Source of the DNA: Flavobacterium silvaticum
GTDB lineage: Bacteria; Bacteroidota; Bacteroidia; Flavobacteriales; Flavobacteriaceae
NCBI RefSeq assembly: GCF_012911565.1
Contig: NZ_JAAMPU010000108.1
Coordinates: forward strand, 1-64,000
Direction: 5' to 3'
Length of the DNA stretch: 64,000 nucleotides
Positions 59,224 through 64,000 of this stretch are shown one piece after another; the stretch's first letter is position 1; every line of letters starts with the position of its first letter. The notes beneath the pieces are model-generated. The model had not been told where the DNA came from. It searched no databases and was given only the letters and a program-made list of their open reading frames with translations. Made by a program: the position numbers and the translations under genes.

Positions 59224-60645
59224 GTGGCGAATTACCAGGACGCACTGAAACATCCCATATTTGAAATCATTTCGAACGCTTCGGCCGAACTTGGCATTGA
59301 ATCGTATGTCATTGGCGGATTCGTCCGCGATTATCTGCTCAAACGCGATTTCAAGAAAGATATCGACATTGTGGCAGCAGGAAGCGGGATTGACCTTGCC
59401 CTAAAGGCATCGGAACTGATTCCCAAAAAACCGAAAGTCCAGGTTTTCAAAAACTTTGGAACGGCGATGTTTCGTTTCCAGGATACGGACATTGAGTTTG
59501 TCGGCGCGAGAAAAGAATCGTATTCAGAAGACAGCCGCAAGCCTTTTGTGGAATCAGGCAGTTTGACCGACGACCAGAACCGACGCGATTTCACGATAAA
59601 TGCGTTGGCGATTTCTTTAAATCCGCATGATTACGGACAACTTGTAGATCCATTCGACGGAATCAAAGACCTTGAGGACAAAATCATCCGTACACCACTT
59701 GATGCTGACATCACATATTCCGACGATCCATTGCGTATGCTGAGAGGAATTAGATTCGCGACCCAGCTTGGTTTTGACATTGAAAAAGATTCTTTTGATG
59801 CGATTTCGCGAAATAAAGACCGAATCAACATCATTTCCGGCGAACGTATTGCCGAAGAACTCAATAAGATTCTGGCTTGCGACAAACCATCAGTTGGCTT
59901 TTTACTGCTCGAACAATCGGGCTTGCTTCAAATAATCCTTCCGGAACTTACGGCACTCAAAGGCGTCGATGAATCTGAAGGACATACACACAAAGACAAC
60001 TTTTATCATACGCTTGAAGTAGTCGACAACATCTGCAAAAACACAGACGACCTTTGGCTACGCTGGTCTGCCTTGCTCCACGATATTGGAAAAGCGCCTA
60101 CAAAGCGGCATCACAAGAAAAACGGCTGGAGTTTCCACGGACATGAATTCGTTGGCGGAAAGATGGCCAAAAAGATCTTTGAACGATTGCATATGCCGCT
60201 GAACCAGAAGATGAAGTTCGTCCAGAAAATGGTCAGCATGAGTTCACGACCGATTGTATTGGCTCAGGAAGAAGTGACCGATTCCGCCGTGCGTCGATTG
60301 GTTTTTGATGCAGGCGATGACGTTGATGCCTTGATGACTTTATGTTCCGCCGACATCACAACCAAAAATCCCAAGAAATTCCGACGATACCATGAAAATT
60401 TCGACCTCGTTCGCAAGAAAATCATCGAGGTGGAAGAACGCGATCGTGTCCGCAATTTCCAGCCGCCGGTTACGGGTGAGGAAATCATGGAGCGATTCGG
60501 GCTCGGACCTTCGCGCGAAGTCGGGGTTTTGAAAGAAGCCATCAAAGAAGCGATACTCGAAGGAGAAATCCAAAACGACTATGAAGCCGCGTTTTCTTTC
60601 CTTGTCGAAAAGGCAAAAAAAATGGGAATTGAAGTCAAACACTAA
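59224..60645 (+). CDS. CCA tRNA nucleotidyltransferase with HD domain
   Basis: The 473-residue protein begins at a GTG. The nucleotidyltransferase head has the GGFVRDYLL motif, the DID metal pair (KKDIDIVA) and [10 protein letters not shown]. The neck region ([15 protein letters not shown]) follows, and then an HD phosphohydrolase domain ([26 protein letters not shown]). It adds or repairs the 3' CCA of tRNAs; poly(A) polymerase activity is the alternative in this family. Confidence 0.93.
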   Translation: MANYQDALKHPIFEIISNASAELGIESYVIGGFVRDYLLKRDFKKDIDIVAAGSGIDLALKASELIPKKPKVQVFKNFGTAMFRFQDTDIEFVGARKESYSEDSRKPFVESGSLTDDQNRRDFTINALAISLNPHDYGQLVDPFDGIKDLEDKIIRTPLDADITYSDDPLRMLRGIRFATQLGFDIEKDSFDAISRNKDRINIISGERIAEELNKILACDKPSVGFLLLEQSGLLQIILPELTALKGVDESEGHTHKDNFYHTLEVVDNICKNTDDLWLRWSALLHDIGKAPTKRHHKKNGWSFHGHEFVGGKMAKKIFERLHMPLNQKMKFVQKMVSMSSRPIVLAQEEVTDSAVRRLVFDAGDDVDALMTLCSADITTKNPKKFRRYHENFDLVRKKIIEVEERDRVRNFQPPVTGEEIMERFGLGPSREVGVLKEAIKEAILEGEIQNDYEAAFSFLVEKAKKMGIEVKH

Positions 60646-60664
60646 TCTGCAAAATACATTTACC

Positions 60665-61711
60665 ATGGAATCAGGATTGTCTGAAAAAGAAAATAAAAAC
60701 TTTAGATCATGGGGCAGAATGAGTTTATTTTTAGTGTATTGCGTTATTTTAGCCGGAGCCTTGGTTCGGATGACCGGATCAGGTATGGGTTGCCCGGACT
60801 GGCCTAAATGTTTTGGCTATTGGATTCCGCCGGACGACATCGAACAACTTACCTGGCGTCCCGGAAAAGTATTTGAAAAAGGCCAGGTCATCATTCACGA
60901 CGAAGCACTTTGGGTCGCTAAAGCGGACGTAACCACAGGGCAAAACTACAACCCTCAAGACTGGCGCGCCTACACCAAACACGATTACGCTATTTTCAAT
61001 CCGACACACACCTGGATCGAGTACCTGAACCGACTTACGGGCGCATTGGCAGGGATCGCTGTTTTTATTACGGCAGTTCTGTCATTCAGGCTTCGGAAGA
61101 AAAAGCCTTCAATTACTGCGTTAAGCTGGTTTACGGTGTTTTTAATGGGCTTCCAGGGCTGGCTTGGAGCAACGGTGGTTTATTCGGTTTTAAACCCGAT
61201 TAAGATTACGATCCACATGATTGTCGCATTGTTGATTGTCGCGGCGCTGATTTACATCCTTCATTTAGATTCACGGGAAACATCGGGAAAAACCACAGAT
61301 AAACGCTTTCGCAATCTCACATGGATAACGACTTCACTTATATTGGTTCAGATTATAGCCGGCACACAACTGAGGCAGTTTGTAGATATGCAGGTTAAAA
61401 TTGTCGGCGAAGAAAACATGTTCCAGGTGCTGACCGATCCGGGATTCGTCTTTTATTTCCACCGCAGCTTTTCAATCATCATTTTGCTTTGCGCCTTTTT
61501 GCTTGCCAAAAGAAGCAGGCAGATTGGACGAGCCCAAAATGAAACCCGAAACATTTTTCTCATTCTCGTTTTTGAAGGCCTTACCGGCATTGCTATGGCA
61601 TATGCCGGATTCCCGTTCGGCACACAGGCCGCACATCTTGTTTTAGCATCTTTGCTGTTTGGAATTATCTTTAAATTATCGCTAAATACGCAATTCAAAA
61701 GCAATAATTAA
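60665..61711 (+). CDS. ctaA: COX15/CtaA-family haem A synthase
   Basis: The frame opens at 60581 inside the previous gene, but the ATG at 60665 gives the expected N-terminus; 348 residues. It oxidises haem O to haem A for cytochrome oxidase. Motifs are LAGALVRMTGSGMGCPDWPKCFG, HTWIEYLNRLTGA, the GFQGWLGATVV segment, THMIVALL-like IHMIVALLIV, and FYFHRSFSI, which supply the haem-binding His residues. There are eight membrane segments and a Bacteroidota-type insert at about 55-110. Confidence 0.92.
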   Translation: MESGLSEKENKNFRSWGRMSLFLVYCVILAGALVRMTGSGMGCPDWPKCFGYWIPPDDIEQLTWRPGKVFEKGQVIIHDEALWVAKADVTTGQNYNPQDWRAYTKHDYAIFNPTHTWIEYLNRLTGALAGIAVFITAVLSFRLRKKKPSITALSWFTVFLMGFQGWLGATVVYSVLNPIKITIHMIVALLIVAALIYILHLDSRETSGKTTDKRFRNLTWITTSLILVQIIAGTQLRQFVDMQVKIVGEENMFQVLTDPGFVFYFHRSFSIIILLCAFLLAKRSRQIGRAQNETRNIFLILVFEGLTGIAMAYAGFPFGTQAAHLVLASLLFGIIFKLSLNTQFKSNN

Positions 61712-61879
61712 ATTCTATAGTGTAAATTTATTTTATTGTTTTTCAAATACATAAGTAAATCTATATAAACAATAGATTAAATATAAGAACCAACACATTC
61801 TACAATACAAGCCCGTATTCGTATAACAACTTCAATCATCTAAAAACTAACTTTCGGTATAATCTTAGCAAAAGAAATC
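61712..61879. other. Short AT-rich spacer before the CsbD gene
   Basis: This 168-bp stretch is AT-rich. TATAATCTTAG (61858-61868) before the CsbD ATG is only a weak match to the -7 box. Nothing else was recognised. Confidence 0.4.
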
Positions 61880-62062
61880 ATGCCGAATTCAACCGAAATC
61901 AAAGGTGCCTGGAACGAGATGAAAGGCAAAATCAAACAGAAATACGCCGAACTTACCGACGATGATTTAACATACGAAGAAGGAAAAGACGACGAAATGT
62001 GGGGCCGACTCCAACAAAAAATCGGCAAGACGAAAAAAGAAATAATGTCCCTTTTTGAGTAA
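61880..62062 (+). CDS. CsbD-family stress protein
   Basis: The 60-residue protein has the CsbD signature (STEIKGAWNEMKGKIKQKYAELTDDDLTY, then GRLQQKIGKTKKEI). CsbD proteins are small, abundant general-stress proteins of unknown mechanism. It is followed by a terminator that doubles as the promoter of the next gene. Confidence 0.93.
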   Translation: MPNSTEIKGAWNEMKGKIKQKYAELTDDDLTYEEGKDDEMWGRLQQKIGKTKKEIMSLFE

Positions 62063-62079
62063 TTATTTTTTTAAAGAGG

Positions 62080-62124
62080 AAATCCCGGAATGTTCATCAT
62101 GAATCTTCCGGGATTTTTATTTTT
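62080..62124 (+). terminator. Terminator of the CsbD gene
   Basis: AAATCCCGGA (62080-62089) pairs with TCCGGGATTT (62107-62116) in a 10-bp stem followed by TTATTTTT. Confidence 0.85.
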
Positions 62125-62125
62125 G
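62118..62125 (+). promoter_or_regulatory. -7 box of the DUF2490 gene inside the terminator T-tract
   Basis: TATTTTTG fits TAnnTTTG exactly and ends 5 bp before the ATG at 62131. It overlaps the T-run of the preceding terminator. Confidence 0.6.
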
Positions 62126-62130
62126 CACGC

Positions 62131-62838
62131 ATGAAAAAACTCCTTTGCGTGGCGATGCTCCTCGCCTGCCCTGTCTTTTATGGCCAATCTGACCTTGGTG
62201 CCTGGTATATTTACTTTGGATCGATCAAACCTGAAAATTCAAAATGGTCTTTTGAGCCTGAAATCCAGTTTCGCAATCACGATTTAGGCGGAGATTTACA
62301 GCAATTACTTGTTCGCCCAGCCATCAGATATAATCTTGAAACGAATTTTTCAATAGCAGCCGGATACGCTTATGTTTTATCTGAAGCAGAAGAAACGCCG
62401 GACAATCCGCATCGTGAAAACCGTATTTACGAGGAAGCGATCCTGAGACAGGAAGTTGGACGCGTGGCAATCCGTCACCGTTTTCGTTACGAACAACGGT
62501 TTATGGAAGACCGTGATTTCAACACCCGATACCGCTATTGCCTTTTTATCGACATTCCACTCAACAACACGTCGATCAAAGAGAAAACCATTTACGCGGC
62601 TTTATACAACGAGATTTTCATTAACGGAAAACGGAATGACGATACACCATCTGTATTCGACCGTGACCGCATTTATCTTGGCGCAGGTTACAGGCTGACG
62701 AAAAACTTTGGAATACAACTGGGCTGGATGAACCAGATGCTTGAAAAAACCTCGAAATCACAACTGATGCTTTCGCTGCACCACACGCTTCCTATCCGCC
62801 GAGCCAATTCCGGAAATCCTGTACCCGCTCGCGGCTGA
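62131..62838 (+). CDS. DUF2490 outer-membrane-type protein
   Basis: The 235-residue protein has a signal peptide (MKKLLCVAMLLACPVFYGQ) and a body of amphipathic strands typical of DUF2490 barrels (WYIYFGSIKPENSKWSFEPEIQFRNHD, RHRFRYEQRFMED, RIYLGAGYRLTKNFGIQLGWM). The function is unknown. Its last 47 bp overlap the 3' end of the convergent LytTR regulator gene. Confidence 0.85.
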   Translation: MKKLLCVAMLLACPVFYGQSDLGAWYIYFGSIKPENSKWSFEPEIQFRNHDLGGDLQQLLVRPAIRYNLETNFSIAAGYAYVLSEAEETPDNPHRENRIYEEAILRQEVGRVAIRHRFRYEQRFMEDRDFNTRYRYCLFIDIPLNNTSIKEKTIYAALYNEIFINGKRNDDTPSVFDRDRIYLGAGYRLTKNFGIQLGWMNQMLEKTSKSQLMLSLHHTLPIRRANSGNPVPARG

Positions 62839-63550
62839 CGACAACTTCTTCTGCTTTGTAAGTAGGCAGATTGAGCTTTAAGCGCGAGTTACTGTAAACC
62901 GACATTTCCCGACTTGACCTTAACGGAACAATGAATTTGCGACTGATGCGAAAGAATTCCGACGGATCGAGTTCGGCTTCCAAAGCATCGAGTGTAAGAT
63001 CTATCGGATAGTCGCGATTGTCCGATGTATGTAGATAAGTACCTTTATTCTCACTGTAAAAACACTCTACTTCAGCTATCGGGATAACCCTGAGATTCGT
63101 TCCGACTTTAACTGTTATACGTGATCGATATTGCTTCTCTGCCGGATTCGACAATAACTTCCGTATTTGGGCAAAATCTATTTCAGATGGCAACGCAGGT
63201 TTATTCTGTCGTTGGTATTTTTCCACTGCCGACGCGAGTTCGTCATCGTCTATCGGCTTGAGCAAATAATCGATACTATTGAGCTTGAAAGCCCGCAGCG
63301 CATACTCATCGTAAGCCGTGGTGAAGATTACGGCACTTGAGATGTCTACTTTTTCAAATATCTCGAATGAAAGACCGTCCGAAAGCTGTATGTCGAGAAA
63401 AATCAGGTCGGGTTGCGGATTCCGGCCGAACCAATTTACCGATTGCTCAACCGAATGCAGCATTGTTTCAGGCTGCAAACCCAGCTTTTCCAATCTTCTG
63501 CCCAAGGCACGTGCGGCGGGAAGTTCGTCTTCAATGATTACAATTCGCAT
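62792..63550 (-). CDS. LytTR-type response regulator
   Basis: The 252-residue protein has a receiver domain (E7/D8-E9, phosphoacceptor Asp53 in IFLDIQLSDG, TAYDEYAL, LLKPIDDDEL) and a C-terminal LytTR DNA-binding domain (about 145-250; VECFYSENKGTYLHT, FFRISRKFIV). Regulators of this kind in flavobacteria work with a LytS-like kinase; none is seen in the window, but the operon continues past the right edge. It lies 20 bp after a 2TM gene. Confidence 0.92.
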   Translation of the reverse strand: MRIVIIEDELPAARALGRRLEKLGLQPETMLHSVEQSVNWFGRNPQPDLIFLDIQLSDGLSFEIFEKVDISSAVIFTTAYDEYALRAFKLNSIDYLLKPIDDDELASAVEKYQRQNKPALPSEIDFAQIRKLLSNPAEKQYRSRITVKVGTNLRVIPIAEVECFYSENKGTYLHTSDNRDYPIDLTLDALEAELDPSEFFRISRKFIVPLRSSREMSVYSNSRLKLNLPTYKAEEVVVSRERVQDFRNWLGG

Positions 63551-63570
63551 AGTATTAGCTCTTTGGCAGA

Positions 63571-64000
63571 TTATTCCCAGGTTTCGGGCTTATCCCTATC
63601 ATTCATGAACTTCCTGATTTTGCGTTCTTCCCAATCAGGCCCGAACAAAACCGCCGTGCCGTAAGTATTCATGGCGTGTATTGCCAATCCGATTCCCCAA
63701 AAGAACGCCAGCGAGAAATTACCGAATGTAAAGAAAGCTTCTCCGTCGTCGAGCCTGAAATATTTGGAAGCCAGGTTGAAACCGTTTATAATCAGGTAAA
63801 TGCCGAGATGCTTATAGAATCCGGCTAATGCCTGAACCCTTTTGCGGGCACGCGCAAACTGAGCCGTTTCCGTAATGGATTGATAAGACGATTTGGTATC
63901 ATAAGCCCCATTGTAATCTGACCCCATGAACTGTTTCATCTTGCGCTGCTCCCAGTCAGGACGAATGTATCCGAAAACCTGCAGGCCGTGGAAAAGCAAG
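63571..64000 (-). CDS. 2TM-domain membrane protein (partial, N-terminus off the right edge)
   Basis: At least 142 codons are present and the frame is still open at the window edge. The visible part has the end of one 2TM domain (DWEQRKMKQFM) and a second complete one (about 60-135; FYKHLGIYLIINGFNLASKYF, FWGIGLAIHAMNTYG, DWEERKIRKFM). 2TM domains are often found as stand-alone proteins or N-terminal sensor parts of LytS-type kinases next to LytTR regulators. This one ends without a kinase domain. Confidence 0.8.
   Translation of the reverse strand, partial: LLFHGLQVFGYIRPDWEQRKMKQFMGSDYNGAYDTKSSYQSITETAQFARARKRVQALAGFYKHLGIYLIINGFNLASKYFRLDDGEAFFTFGNFSLAFFWGIGLAIHAMNTYGTAVLFGPDWEERKIRKFMNDRDKPETWE

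Noticed and set aside
1-64000. tRNA, rRNA, insertion sequences with transposase, restriction or toxin-antitoxin systems
   Set aside because: I looked for them in spacers and gene products and found none that could be supported; the XRE/DUF2975 pair is not a toxin-antitoxin pair.

Overview
This window comes from a chromosome of the phylum Bacteroidota, most likely family Flavobacteriaceae and Flavobacterium-like. The main support is that many genes are preceded by the Bacteroidota sigma-factor -7 box TAnnTTTG. The protein families also fit: an OstA-like LPS-export protein, a DUF349 repeat protein, the mazG / DUF5606 / def cluster, DUF4153, 2TM-domain proteins, DapD, and a COX15/CtaA next to a CCA-adding enzyme. 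I saw no rRNA, tRNA, CRISPR array, transposase or prophage.

Left part (1-23,300). A large secreted beta-propeller (delta-60 repeat) protein runs off the left edge. Divergent from it is a NarL-type response regulator overlapped by a TPR-containing histidine kinase. Next comes a 1180-residue surface-fibre protein with three tandem head modules and a C-terminal peptidase-S74 self-cleaving chaperone. The regulator and the fibre gene share an almost identical 22-bp promoter element. After fur-like and purA genes, a Crp-type regulator, an FAD monooxygenase, nhaA and an alpha-amylase-family gene, the theme recurs: a LytTR response regulator and TPR histidine kinase lie divergent from a second S74 fibre protein.

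Middle part (23,300-51,000). Mostly household genes: OstA-like, a class-III aminotransferase, a TPR protein, aroE, a DUF349 protein, mazG, DUF5606, def, mqo, ruvX, and a DUF2975/XRE pair. Two accessory units stand out. One is an AraC-type regulator with an N-terminal metal-binding-like domain followed by an HMA-MauE membrane protein. The other is a lipoprotein with a duplicated domain in an operon with a SdiA-regulated-like propeller and a phosphate-selective-type porin.

Right part (51,000-64,000). dapD is followed by an envelope-glycan cluster: four GT2 enzymes, one GT9 heptosyltransferase, one GT17 enzyme and a Kdo/WaaP-like kinase. It is followed by tsaC, a CCA nucleotidyltransferase, ctaA, CsbD and DUF2490 genes, and then a LytTR regulator with a partial 2TM gene at the edge.

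The intergenic DNA is unusually structured. Tandem heptanucleotide arrays (consensus RTTAAYN) occur at about ten places, supply stop codons to several genes, and form perfect 26-27 bp inverted repeats around two intergenic regions. There is also a 199-bp MITE-like element with perfect 21-bp inverted ends, a 97-bp palindromic element, a large hairpin whose core recurs elsewhere, and a family of hairpins containing GAGCGGTTATCCTT. The most promising biology is the repeated pairing of a two-component system with a peptidase-S74 fibre, backed at the first locus by the shared promoter element.
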